DNA of 48,452 nt from Lichtheimia corymbifera B2541 (Eukaryota; Mucoromycota; Mucoromycetes; Mucorales; Lichtheimiaceae), in the NCBI GenBank assembly GCA_000697475.1, contig JNEU01000554.1:1-48452 (forward strand). The letters are read 5' to 3'. The notes under the pieces are model-generated. The model made no database searches. It had not been told where the DNA came from and was given only the letters and a program-made list of their open reading frames with translations. How positions within the stretch are numbered: position 1 is the first letter of the stretch; the number at the start of each line of letters is the position of its first letter. The position numbers were made by a program, and so were the translations under genes. Positions 25,501 to 35,770 of this stretch are shown here, in pieces.

Positions 25501-26136
25501 CAATGCATTAATGCTGTTGAGATGCGTGGATTGGATTACGAAGGCATTTATCGTAAATCCGGTGGAGCAGGGCAAATGCGGATGATCCAGCAAGCGTTTG
25601 AGCAAGGTTTACCCATCGATCTCGATGATGTTGAAGAAGTCAATGATATTTGCGCAGTGACAAGCGTATTAAAACATTACTTCCGACAATTGCCCAATCC
25701 TTTGTTGACCTACGAGCTATACAGCCAGTTTATTGAGCTTGCTTGTAAGTACATAGATGGCGTGTGATCATGATGAAATATCTAACCAGCTATCGCTAGC
25801 TATCGACACTGCTGAGAAACGGTTCGACACATGCATGACCTTACTTTCACAGCTACCGCAAGCCAACCATGATACCCTCAAGGTGCTAATCCAACATTTG
25901 GCTCGGTAAGCTATCTACCCAACCCCCCTCCTTTCTAGTATCTCATCATGCTGGCAACGACTTTTAGCGTTCGTTCAAGGAGTAGTGAAAATCTCATGAC
26001 AGCCAAGAACCTTGCTGTTGTGTTTGCACCGACATTGATGCGTGACAAGGATCCATCTCGTGACCTGCTTGACATTAGCTACAAGAACGCAACCATTGAA
26101 TATCTCATCAATCAATCAGAGGATTTATTCCCATAA
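22517..26136 (+). CDS. LIM-LIM-coiled coil-C1-RhoGAP protein (Rga type)
   Basis: Ten exons (22517-22641, 22740-22882, 22987-23072, 23202-23342, 23499-24224, 24315-25197, 25257-25361, 25424-25744, 25800-25905, 25968-26136) total 2805 nt and encode 934 residues. Two LIM zinc domains come first (CSGCNKDIEEG... and CAMCKQVI...CFRCVSCKQKI). A Ser/Pro-rich linker, a long coiled coil (about residues 385-560), an alanine run and a C1-like zinc domain (RCDVCGDKVWG...CQGCGYVCHSKC) follow. The C-terminal RhoGAP domain has the arginine finger in EGIYRKSGG and the NLAVVFAPTLM helix. Rga-family proteins accelerate GTP hydrolysis by Cdc42/Rho GTPases at growth sites and septin rings. The last-but-one acceptor at 25799 was chosen because an AG 10 nt upstream leads to a stop. 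Confidence 0.93.
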
Positions 26137-26254
26137 CAGATACCAAAGCGGAAAAGGAAGAAAAAAACTTGTATTTAGTCAAATTATATGTATGTATCTA
26201 TATGCACCAGTGAAAATATACATAAAAACGGGACATATTCCTTGGTAGGCATGT
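26137..26254. other. 118-bp convergent gap
   Basis: A short AT-rich gap separates the stop codons of the RhoGAP and DUF4112 genes. It must hold or overlap both polyadenylation regions. Confidence 0.5.
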
Positions 26255-27112
26255 TCACTTTTTCCCTGAGACTGACGTTGATGGTTTAGCGGGTGTAGTA
26301 TTGGATGTCGATGCTTGTAACAAAGGTTCAGTTGGAGGAGATGAGGTTGTAGCTGATGAGGATGGTTCATTGGGATCAAGGTGTTGTCGTCGTTGTTCCT
26401 GTTGTCGTTGCTGTATACGTTTATACAAGTGATTCTCCAGCAAAACAGCATTCCGAGTGTTGCATTTGAAAGCGATATCCATCAAGTCACCAACGATAGG
26501 AACCAATCCAACCTAATTGTTTAATTGAATGAGCATGGTGACACCACACGTTTACTGCCATGAACACCCATCAACTTACCAAAAAATCCAATACAACATT
26601 TGTCATCATCTGAGAGACCACGGGCTGTGGCAGGTCAACTTGCATGGCGATTTGCACGAGGTATAATGCAAGTAACATCCCAGCGAAGTCTCCAATCACT
26701 GTAATAACCCAATGTTAGCATCCATATTCCTTCTCCTTCCAATGACAATACGAACCTGGTATCAATCCTTTGATGAGAATATGATGTTGGTTAGTTTGGG
26801 TGTGTATGTAAATGCTTGGTATCTGTAATATAACTCACCAATAATGGGATCCACACCCACTTGACAGCAACAGCAACCAATGCCCTTGTCAAGCCAACGT
26901 GCCTGTTTCTTGACCTTCTTCAATACGGCTCTCTCGTGTGGTGTCAGGTAGTCCAAGGGATCTGGTTTACGTTGCCAAAAGTATCTCTTCTTTTGTTGCG
27001 ATGCCTCCATTTCAATAACGGTCTGTTTCTGCAACTCGGATCCAGGCGCTTTTGGGCGGTACGGTGCTAAGACTTGCTGCACGCCATACTTGATGAGAGC
27101 ATCCTTGTTCAT
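26255..27112 (-). CDS. DUF4112 membrane protein
   Basis: Exons 27112-26839, 26767-26756, 26698-26580 and 26512-26255 total 663 nt and encode 220 residues. The second exon is only 12 nt yet restores the family motif. The DUF4112 core is recognisable: ARWLDKGIG, then VGVDPIIGLIPVIGDFAG and a second, similar hairpin GLVPIVGDLMDIAFKCNTRN. Each is a glycine-rich re-entrant or transmembrane hairpin. An unusual CCCC run sits just before the first hairpin. The N-terminus is polar (KPDPLDYLTPHE) and the C-terminus is a Gln/Arg then Ser/Thr/Pro-rich tail. DUF4112 proteins occur in bacteria and fungi and have no established function. A multiple-of-three total and motif continuity support the micro-exon. 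Confidence 0.88.
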
Positions 27113-27965
27113 TGCGTCGTTGAAATGGGGTAGACAAAAAGCGGGGAGGGTGGAGAGGTGGTGGTGGAAAGAGACAAGAGAGACAACGACGGTGTTGGCT
27201 TTTGAAGTAAAGTATATCGTGTATGCGGGCCGAGTGAAACAAAGGGAATAGCGCGTTTGGACAATGGAAACACCTCCCAAAAATAGCAGCGACGCTTGCA
27301 TGTCATACGCACGCACCCACAATGAACACCACCACCAACCACCAAACAACCCACATCGGCTCATATCCTTTGAATGGTCATTGCCAAGAGAATATCATTT
27401 CCCCATTCTTGGGGTTCGAGGTCATAATAACATCCCTCCATTCTCCTTCACATGTCTATCTACATCACCTCTACTTCAAGTCAATGATAATAGTATAGTA
27501 ACTCAGGCACACTACTACATAGTTATCTTTCTAGTGCTCACAGATCATTCACAATATATACCAAAAGTTCATCCACACTCTTCTTCAAATAAATGAGAGA
27601 TCCATAACAATACAGCATATGGGTTGTTACAGGGGTTGAAGCTACTCCCTTTGCAAAAAGTTTATCTTGCCGATTGCCATGGCAACGACTGATACCTCTT
27701 TTGGCCGTCTTTTATTGATCAAACTCAACCACTCAATGTACTACTTTTCAGCAAGGTATTGCTTAACTATACAAATCCATGGATTCAAGCGGTGCATCTT
27801 ACATATAAAAATACCACTGCCCAAATCACCATGTCTTCAATCTTCGCCCACTTGAAAAAGAGGTATAGCTGACCTTGTGATGCGGTCGGTCAAAATTGAC
27901 TCCTCGACCGATCCTGGTGACATTGATGCCTCAATGTGCGGCATCACTATTTCCCGACCGCAGAG

Positions 27966-28258
27966 CTATGGTGATGGTGGCGTTTGTTTTGAAGCTCCTA
28001 TGCTCATATGATGTTGTTTTACAGCAATTGGTGTATACTTCAATCCATCATCTGCAGTAATAAAGGTGATTGTGTCACAAAGGCCAACAATGAAATTCCT
28101 CTTTAAAGCATAGCTGGAAGACAATGAACCATCATCGCACCATATGATGCTCAACTTGTGGATGACATTTTCAGAGTGCATGTTCACCTGAACCCCGGGA
28201 TAAGGCACGTACTGTAGCATCGGCGATCGGTTTGCTAATAAGGATTTGCATATCGTCG
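27966..28258 (-). pseudogene. coding-like remnant, unidentified
   Basis: The minus frame from 28220 reads VNMHSENVIHKLSIIWCDDG and later YALKRNFIVGLCDTITFITA, with alternating hydrophobic residues suggestive of beta strands. Immediately upstream a different frame (YNDDMQILISKPIADATVRA) also looks coding, so a frame break lies near 28215. I could not identify the family. It could equally be an exon of an unrecognised gene or a chance open frame. Confidence 0.3.
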
Positions 28259-28273
28259 TTATAAGCGACCTGA

Positions 28274-28528
28274 GTTTGGGGGTATATCAATGCCCTCATT
28301 TCTTATGCTAATGTGCCAAAGGAAAAAGGTGTGCCAAGATATCATGGTGCTGGGCTCTTTCATTTACTGTTCTCTCTGCCCTTCAAGGGTCCAGTTGGCT
28401 GTGAAATATATATGGTTGACCTTCTGCAGCAGGTTCCACACAGCTGCAGGATGCCGCCCGATGTTTGTATTCATGATGCTACGCAATTGAAAGCACTCAT
28501 TTCTCGCTTCACTTTACAACAATGGTAA
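28274..28528 (+). pseudogene. coding-like ORF fragment, unidentified
   Basis: An open frame of about 84 codons without a clear start reads WGYINALISYANVPKEKGVP, then HLLFSLPFKGPVGCEIYMVD and PPDVCIHDATQLKALISRF, ending in TAA at 28528. Its residue composition is protein-like, but no neighbouring exon could be joined. It points away from the minus-strand remnant next to it. The family is unknown. Confidence 0.3.
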
Positions 28529-29065
28529 GAGTGAGAATGACTTGCGGCACCTAACGACGATCACGCCTTGTTAACATTATGTCCATTTACATACGCACTT
28601 CAATCCTCGCTATAATGCATGATGATTTAAAACGGAGCGCAAAGTAATGTGATGTTCAGAAAGTATCTATTATGAAGATCTCTTTGCCTACTTTGACTGG
28701 AATGTTCCGAGAGCCTATGTCACCAAGAGCATTAGCAAAAGGGCATGTTCCTGGTTTTCACTACCACGTGTACTGTTTGCTGCACATGAGAAAGAGAAAG
28801 AGAGCGTGGGAGTAGAGAAAGAACTCGCATCAGCTGAGGTCGTACAACAAAACAACATATTACAAAAAGATACAAGCGGCGCCTTGGGTACTGCTCATGC
28901 AGTTGCTGTTGCACAAATGCCAGGAAGATGAGTTTATATATTGCGTTGGTCTAGCAACTAGTACAAAAAAAATGATGATGATGTTCATATATGGTACAAA
29001 TGAGAATAGTGGGTAAATAAGTGGTGGGATGATGTCTATCAAGGTAGGTGGTATATAATATATTT

Positions 29066-29740
29066 TCATCGTGGTTGCAATTTACGCCATGGTGACCAAC
29101 GCAACGAATCGCCCGATGACCGAGGTGTGCTTGGAGCAGAGAGATAAGGGCGTACCAACGTTGATGTGGATGATCCGCCAAATAAAGAACGTTTCATTTT
29201 TCGAAAGACTGACAAGGCTTGATCATCATTGGATCTCACTGAAGAAAAGCTTGAGCGTTGATTGCGTTGTGTCCAAGGTATAAACGAGTTGGCTCGCATC
29301 AACTCTACCACCGATTCGGTTGCTGCTGCAAACACGGCAGGATGATAGTTTCCATCTTCTTGCACTAAATGCAAGATTTCTTGTCGCATTTCGCAAGGAA
29401 TGTTTATCTCTTGTGGCGAGTTGGGTCGAATATGGTTATAAAGGATGGCGTGGCATGCTCCCTGGATTTCCGCAAACGCCTTGTTATCGATGATCCCTCG
29501 TTCGTGTACCGTGAATCGGAATAGGGCGTTGTTTTTGCTCAGCACAATCGCATCGTCTAGACTCTCTAATGAACCATATCCCAATCGATGACATAGGTCA
29601 AGATAATGTTGGATCGCAAGCCAAAATGACAAGTTCTCTGTGCAAAACGTTTCTTGTACAAAGGCGGCAAATTCTCGATAATGATCAGTCGATCGGTTAT
29701 GAAGTATTGATTCAAGCGTGGGGGTCGATGTACAAGCCAT
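29066..29740 (-). CDS. RGS-domain protein
   Basis: A single-exon gene of 224 residues, one of the few intronless genes here. The RGS domain spans roughly residues 8-140: TLESILHNRSTDHYREFAAF, CTENLSFWLAIQHYLDL, then HIRPNSPQEINIPCEMRQEI and the final helix. The conserved ENLSFW motif that contacts Galpha switch regions is present. RGS proteins speed GTP hydrolysis by heterotrimeric G-protein alpha subunits and switch off receptor signalling. The Ser/Arg-rich tail (about 160-224) is disordered and basic. No DEP, PX or transmembrane segment is visible, so it is a minimal RGS protein. The next gene on the same strand, 1.1 kb upstream, encodes a cAMP phosphodiesterase. Confidence 0.9.
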   Translation of the reverse strand: MACTSTPTLESILHNRSTDHYREFAAFVQETFCTENLSFWLAIQHYLDLCHRLGYGSLESLDDAIVLSKNNALFRFTVHERGIIDNKAFAEIQGACHAILYNHIRPNSPQEINIPCEMRQEILHLVQEDGNYHPAVFAAATESVVELMRANSFIPWTQRNQRSSFSSVRSNDDQALSVFRKMKRSLFGGSSTSTLVRPYLSAPSTPRSSGDSLRWSPWRKLQPR

Positions 29741-30859
29741 AGTGACAGAATGAAAGAGAGGGGCAACTAAGGAAAGGGGAAAGAGGGAGGAGAACAAGCA
29801 AGTAAAAAAAAGAGAGAAGAGAGAGAGAGTAAAAGTGATGTAAAAGAGGTAAGCCATGTGGTTTGCTTTTCCCCGACCTTTTGCAATGCCGCGCGCGAAA
29901 CAACAACCACAGGCCAACTTTTTTGTTGTACACACCATCAGTGTAAAATGCACATCCTCACGTCCTATTTCAGTCCCCGCGCGTCAAGTGCAACGCAACA
30001 AGTTTTCTTGGCTTAACAAGGCATCAGGAACGTGCATCGCTAGTTTTTTTGGAACACCCAAGGATGATCAGCCATTCAAAAGCCATGGTGCTGTCTAAAA
30101 TGTATTGACTACAAGTCCCGCCGCACTTGCCTTTTTTTTAGTAGTACCACCAGAACAAGTCTACGTAGTACTTTATCAAAAAGAAAATGCCGCAAACGAA
30201 CTTGTGTAATGAGGCCAAAGCGTATGTTGTTCTTAAACATCTTTCATGTGCTACCATACCTTAACCTGATTTTGCCACTAATCGCTGCCTCGTTTATTCT
30301 TATTGACAAATTCCTACTCAAGGATAATTGGGAATTAGGTATATGCACGGCACATGTGTATGTTTTTGAATGCATAATCCCACTTGTTTTATTACACATA
30401 TCAACACTGATCAGGAGACAACCTTATATGCGTGTTAGATTTGTGCAATAGAGACGCCGCACCGTTATATGGGATCAGCATTGATGCATCCAATTCTTAC
30501 GTAGGCACATGTTTTATTTCAGGAGCAACCGTGATGATGATCCTGATGTGTGGCAGGTTGACAGAGAAAGATGCATCTAAAAGGGATGATGGTGAACAAG
30601 CCTTTTCCCATATAACATGCCTATCCACAAAGTCATTTCACGATCATGTATGCTTGTGATGTGCAATAATAGCAATACACTTGATGTTTCTTTTTATGTA
30701 TGGGACGATGCGTTAAATCGTCTATATGGGGATATGATACACAAAACATTGGAGAGAGAGATAAGTAAATACAATGGCAAAGACAAATGCAAAGGGGGCT
30801 ATGGATGAGAATAGAGTACAAAAGGGGGGAGGTCATTGACGATGTTGAATGTGAAGTAT
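29741..30859. other. RGS-PDE intergenic region
   Basis: About 1.1 kb covers the RGS promoter and the phosphodiesterase 3' region. A purine-rich (minus: pyrimidine) block lies at 29745-29850. ORFs at 29856-30098 and 30209-30451 (plus) have no recognisable features and no splice context. Confidence 0.5.
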
Positions 30860-32779
30860 TCATGGCACAAGGGGAGCGGTAAATCGGTCTTGGGGTTGAT
30901 AGAGGGGTTCGAATGACACCGGTTTGAGGAGCAAATGTGATGGCCAATAATGATGATGCAATGTTGTCGAGCAATTGGTAACGTTGGATGGTGTTGTAGT
31001 GATGGTTGCCGCTGATGGACGTCGATAATCAGCATAAAAGTCGCCATGAACAAGGTGGTAATGATGGTGATGTTCTCTTATGGTGGTGAGTGGTGGTCCT
31101 CTCAAAAGCAATGTGCTTCGTTGTCGCTGTCGAATGCTAATATTTTGCTCATCCGGAATGACAACCATACCAGCAGCCACACTCACACGGCGACCTGAAG
31201 GATTAAGTACTGGTTCGGGTGGAAGCAAGCTGGTTGGAAATTGACGTTCATGAGAAAGGCAAGATAAGGGTGGCATAGCAGCTTCAGGACGATCCTTAAG
31301 ACGTTCCCATTCATTCTTATTGTCGGCTAGAGTTACAAGAAAGGAACGTGCCATTGGTAAAAAGCCGGTGAGAGCTTCAAAATACGGTTTAACGACATAG
31401 TCGCCAAACTTGAGACTGATGTCCGGTTGCGTAGAATGATCTCGATCCATGCCAGGTGATACAGGGAGACCTGCTACCTTTTCTGCATCGCCTTGGCGGA
31501 AGAATTCTTGCACAATTAAATCAGACCATTGTTTGGAAATAGGCCACGGGCGTACTGTGTTGCTAATGTCCGCTGCATGTAACAAAATCCGACATAGGCT
31601 CAGCCGCTGTTCGCATGAAAGCAATACTGCATGGTGATGGTGATGGTCATTGTTACTGGTAGAAGCAGCGCTTTCACTACTAGTGGAGGTGGTGGTAGGT
31701 GTACAAAGGCTTTCTTCGGAATCACTGCTCATAGACCAGCAGTCGTCAAAGTCATCGTCATCATCCATGTAATGATGATCGGTGAGACATTCTTCCAATT
31801 TGCCTGCTTGTTGCTGAAGCTCATAATGATACACCATGTCAGTCGATAGAATCAGATTCTCGATTGTGTCGATAAATGAATCAGCATCGTCGTCAACGCA
31901 GATATTTTGGCCCGTGCTCAAGGATTTTAAAAGTTTGTGTTTGTGCAACAAGGAACGTGCAATGTCAACGGAATACGATTCGAGTACAGAGGTATTGTTG
32001 TAACGATCCGCCAATTGTGTCTTGATATTGACTTGGAAGAGATTAGTGTATCCAGGCTACAAATAACAAAGGGAGGTTAGTGTTATTGGATTTACATAAT
32101 AGTGTGTGGCAAACAAGCTACCGATTTAGGAAGCTTGTATAGGCCCATTATCATCGCATCAACCCCCTTTTCCTCCTTCTTGCAGTAGAATAACCCACAC
32201 AATCCATGCTCCCTCCTTTTTTTGGAGCTACCCTTATACATGCATCGTTCACTTTATCGTATATCCATCTCCTTCCCATAAAATAAAATGATGAAATGAT
32301 CACTCACATGGCCTGCATCATGACAAAGTGCCGCCAATAGCAACGCAGCAATGTCCAGTCGAGAAAGGTATTGCTCGGCTTCCAATTCGGTTAGAATGTA
32401 GTACAAGACCGTTACAATGTCGACGGCATGGTAGAACGAATGATAAGGTGCGTCAAGGTAGGTTGCATCGACATCAATCAAGAAATCCAGCATTTGTGAA
32501 GGCGAGATATCAAGCGTGTTGAATACATCCAGCTTTGCGAAAATGCCGAGAAGATGCCCATATAGATCGGTACGTTGTAGATCAAGCACGTTGAAATCGG
32601 AATCCACAATCAGTTGTCCCTTGCAGTCCAGCCATCGAATAAGCCGCTAGATGCATCATCCGTATAAGCAACCATGATACTAATGTTGGTGGTTGTGGTT
32701 GTGGTGGTGTTGATATGCTTACCCGCTCAATAGAGAAAAGATCATTTGCTGAGAGTGTATTGTGTTTGAGAATGATCAT
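30860..32779 (-). CDS. class I cyclic-nucleotide phosphodiesterase
   Basis: Exons 32779-32723, 32646-32308 and 32056-30860 total 1593 nt and encode 530 residues. The catalytic domain has YHSFYHAVD (about 87-95, proton-donating His), LCHDAGHPG (about 126-134, metal-binding His-Asp) and LLHAADISNTVRPW (about 290-303, metal-binding Asp), all class I PDE landmarks. Intron 2 splits the HDAGH/PG motif. An acidic/Ser/His insert (about 229-274) interrupts the catalytic domain. The C-terminal 130 residues after EWERLKDRPE are low complexity. Class I enzymes hydrolyse cAMP to AMP and lower PKA activity. By my hand alignment the purine-selecting glutamine before FGDYVVKPYF is replaced by Ser. The short N-terminus lacks regulatory domains, and an additional 5' exon is possible. 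Confidence 0.9.
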
Positions 32780-34382
32780 GATATGGACTCGATATTGATG
32801 GTGGACAACAAAGAGAAAAAGAAGAATACGTGAATATCCTTTTAGTCGATGAGAAAAAAGAGGGAAGAAAAGGTGGGGTCCTTATTCCTAAATGGATCGA
32901 CCTTGTGCCACCATTTAAGCCCCGAATCGTCTCTTTGCACTTCATTGTCAAGACCTTGTACTCCTTTTGCTTCCCATCGTGTCCCCCTTTGTATCTCACT
33001 GCAATTGCCGCCAAGTACAGAGCCTTAAAAAAACTGGTTTTTTAGTATTGTGCAATGCGTGATGTGGGGTTACAGGTCATCATTACCCCTCCGGCAAACA
33101 GCATTACACTATATCCTTTTGCGTTGAAGAAGTATCCACCATAGTATGAAGAGCATTGGTGATATATCAATGATTATCATCCACCCTATGCACATTGATC
33201 ATTCGTATATGTATTCCAGGCAATAATAAAAAGAAACGTTGATGCATGCGGCTCAAGTGGCTGGTTACACATATGGTGACGAGAGTTCACGCGGTATCAT
33301 GTGAGGATGTACTTGTGTGGCTAGACTCTTCTCCTTCTGTTGCCAAGGGTTGGATGGTAGTAAGAGCGGCTATTGTTTTCTTTGGCAACAGACCGCATGC
33401 TTATAGACCTTTGATAGGGTGCTGGAGTAAAAGTATTGTATGGATAAGGAGGAGGGGGTGGTAAAACAAGAAGCTGCTGCTGCTGCAGTCGATGATTTGC
33501 CGGTGCATTGTTATTATTAGCTTGTTGTGAGATGATCTTGGTCTTGTCATATCTCGTTGTTGTTACCCACACGAGCAGAATTTAATGGGTCACACACTTC
33601 CAGTGTCACGACACAAGCGTGGATTATGAAAACATTGCTTGTTTGTTGTTTGTTTGTTGATATAGCAAGAAGAGCGCTTGTTTCATATTACACCAACATC
33701 ACGCATCACACGATGAATGCTGTTCTGGCAATCAGCGTGAAAAAAAGTTGGGTGGTTTTGACGAGAAACAATGGGGCATATCAACATGACGCATAGCAAC
33801 GTGAGATGTACCGCCAATGTAATGGGCAATGGTAAGGCTGTGAAACTATCATCATCATCGTCGCCATCCAGTACGGTGGTCGCTCTACTGTGTCATCCCC
33901 TGGAAACATTCACGGGTCGCTTCTCATTAGGTCGATGCAAGTAATAAAGGTAGTCGTCGTCAATATGTAAGTGAGAAGGAGGTGACACACTTATTCATCA
34001 CGGGCAGTTGTATGCTGATCCCAATGATTGAGCCTTAGTTTGGATCACACGTGCCATTGCAGTATAAGGCCATCCTGTTACTGCTGCTCACTCTCTGTTT
34101 CTCTTTACTTCCATCATATGAAAAGTGCAGCAAGATGTCTGAAAATAAGGAGATTCGAGGGGTATAGAATTGTATCGCTGTATTGTATTGATGCTGTCAA
34201 TGAAAGGGTGATATATACATAATAAAAGATGGGTCTTCTACTAATGCTGTTCATATGCTAAATACAGGATGACTGTGATGGGGTTGTATATAGCAATATG
34301 CTGGTGAGAGATGCGTGAATATGTCGAAGGTTAGGATTTGCTTTGCTAGGTGATCTTCTCCATGTCGTCAATGCTGTCATTC
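32780..34382. other. gene-poor intergenic region
   Basis: This 1.6-kb stretch is upstream of the phosphodiesterase gene. A Pro/Gln/Asn-rich open frame on the minus strand (33321-33572) starts only with GTG and has a stop close upstream. Plus ORFs at 33246-33464 and 33557-33796 look random. No gene is called. Confidence 0.45.
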
Positions 34383-34954
34383 AACCCTCTGCCGTTCCCT
34401 TTTCCCCATCCATCCCCTCTTGCATGCCTTCTTGAAAGGATCTAGATTATACTGGATTAGTAAAGTAGCATCATCAATTATATTGTAATATAGCTTTACC
34501 TTCCCACATGATGATGGTCGTTGTGGGATGGCGGAAGAGCAGGGCACCATCCTTTACATCGCATCCTCTATGACCGTTGGAGTCGCATTGAGTTATCAAG
34601 AAGTATATCAGTCTCGTTGAATAGATAAACCATATACGCTTTTAATATATACATCGGCTAGTTCGAAATTGTTGACATCGAGTGCTGCGATAGTGATTTG
34701 CTCATATACTGGCCATACTAGAACACTGGCGTCAGATCGGGCAACATCGCGTTATAGAAAATGGGGTTGTACCTTGATCGTTGCATTTGGCCATGTGTTT
34801 TTCGCGGATAAGCCGTGCTCCCACAGCAGCTATGTGTTCTGAACGATGTTCATTGGTAGTGCGGAATGTCTGCAATTCCCCATGACGGCAGTGTAGTCGA
34901 AGCGGGACGTGGTTAAAGAGGTAAAAGAATAGAGTTCCACTTTTGGTAACCCAG
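34383..34954 (-). pseudogene. EMC2: decayed fragment resembling EMC2 (ER membrane complex subunit 2)
   Basis: Short open pieces on the minus strand line up with the N-terminal part of EMC2, a TPR subunit of the ER membrane insertase complex. Piece 34954-34773 reads LQTFRTTNEHRSEHIAAVGA and continues to KCNDQ. A GT-AG intron then joins it to 34717-34653, VWPVYEQITIAALDVNNFEL. The order and spacing match the family's first two helical hairpins. After that the frame is lost. A further piece (KDGALLFRHPTTTIIMWE, about 34550-34500) may correspond to the later 'LL..DPTN..W' region, and the rest of the protein is absent. There is no good start codon. I read it as a truncated, decayed copy. The alignment is from memory and needs a search. 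Confidence 0.5.
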
Positions 34955-35422
34955 CTTTATATTGCTCCACAAACCCTCCACTATAGCATGTCCATTCAAT
35001 AAAACCCAATATCTATATATCAATTACAATCATGGACCATGCATTATTTCCTCAGAGAACACAACTTTCAGTTGACTTTATGCCATAATCAACCGCTACC
35101 ATTTGACTGCACACCAGCATCGAGTAAAATGATTACAGACATGAGTATGCAACGAACCATTGAACGAAGTGTCATGATTTAAGCGGATGATCTTTATGCG
35201 ATATCCCAACATCGATAGAATCTAGAGAAAATGTAACGTATTTGAGACGAGTTCCTGATCGATAGGGTAGGACACCAGCAACCATATGTAGAGGTTTGTA
35301 GAATAAAGTATTTATTCTGGACGATACAATAAATACTACTAAGTAATGCACGATATGGTTGAACAGTATTATGGTCCGCCTTGGGCTCCTTTGGCTGCAC
35401 CCGTTGATAGTTATATATCATT
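34955..35422. other. intergenic region, no feature seen
   Basis: AT-rich sequence downstream of the small secreted-protein gene. No coding character, RNA or repeat was recognised. Confidence 0.4.
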
Positions 35423-35682
35423 TTAACTAGCATCACCAGCAGCTTTACTACCACCACTACCAGTAACAGCACCAGAAGCACCAGCAACAACACCAGCAGC
35501 AGCACCAGTAACAGTACCAGCAGCACCAACAGCAGCACCACCAACCCCACGACCACCACCGACTCGACGAGGATCCAAAAGATTAGAACCAGCATCATGA
35601 TCAGTGTTGGCGCCTTGAGGAGCAGCTGAAGCTATAGAGGCAATCACAATTGCACCAGCAAAAAAGGGACAAAGAAACGCAT
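35423..35682 (-). pseudogene. small Gly/Ala-rich secreted protein with frame break
   Basis: The minus-strand ATG at 35682 starts MRFFVP, then a run of six T (35660-35665) shifts the frame and leads to an early stop. In the neighbouring frame, sequence continues directly as FFAGAIVIASIASAAPQG, completing an ideal signal peptide with a cleavage site near SAA|PQG. An Asp/Asn/Arg segment (NTDHDAGSNLLDPRRVGG) and about 40 residues of Gly/Ala/Val/Thr repeats follow, ending at 35423. So the locus looks like a 75-80-residue secreted protein broken by a one-base difference in a homopolymer. It may be a sequencing or assembly error or a real inactivation. A TATA box lies about 80 bp upstream. No family was recognised. 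Confidence 0.55.
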
Positions 35683-35760
35683 CTTGACTATATAGTGTTT
35701 AAACTTTTGAGTGAGATAAAGGTGGAATGTAGTGCTATATATCCATCAAGATTCACAGCC

Positions 35761-35770
35761 TTATATATAG
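35761..35770 (-). promoter_or_regulatory. TATA box of the small secreted-protein gene
   Basis: On the minus strand CTATATATAA lies about 80 nt upstream of the ATG at 35682, the usual distance in this window. Confidence 0.45.

Larger units (their letters stand above)
27113..29065. other. intergenic region with two coding-like fragments
   Basis: Nearly 2 kb separates DUF4112 and the RGS gene, both on the minus strand. 27113-27960 and 28530-29065 show no coding character. The middle holds the two fragments listed separately (27966-28258 minus and 28274-28528 plus). Confidence 0.5.

Noticed and set aside
27413..27424. GGTTCGAGGTC, similar to a tRNA B box
   Set aside because: The required final CC is missing, no A box lies at the right distance, and no cloverleaf can be drawn.
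29856..30451. Two plus-strand ORFs of 80 codons upstream of the RGS gene
   Set aside because: No motif, no continuity by splicing. The second is simply AT-rich hydrophobic codons.
33321..33572. Pro/Gln/Asn-rich minus-strand ORF that could be a disordered protein
   Set aside because: It starts only with GTG, a stop lies a few codons upstream, and no exon can be joined. The bias comes from CAA/CAG and CCN runs.
35194..35598. 134-codon minus-strand frame with long Val/Leu runs, apparently a membrane protein
   Set aside because: It is the out-of-frame reading of the Gly/Ala/Val repeat of the small secreted protein.
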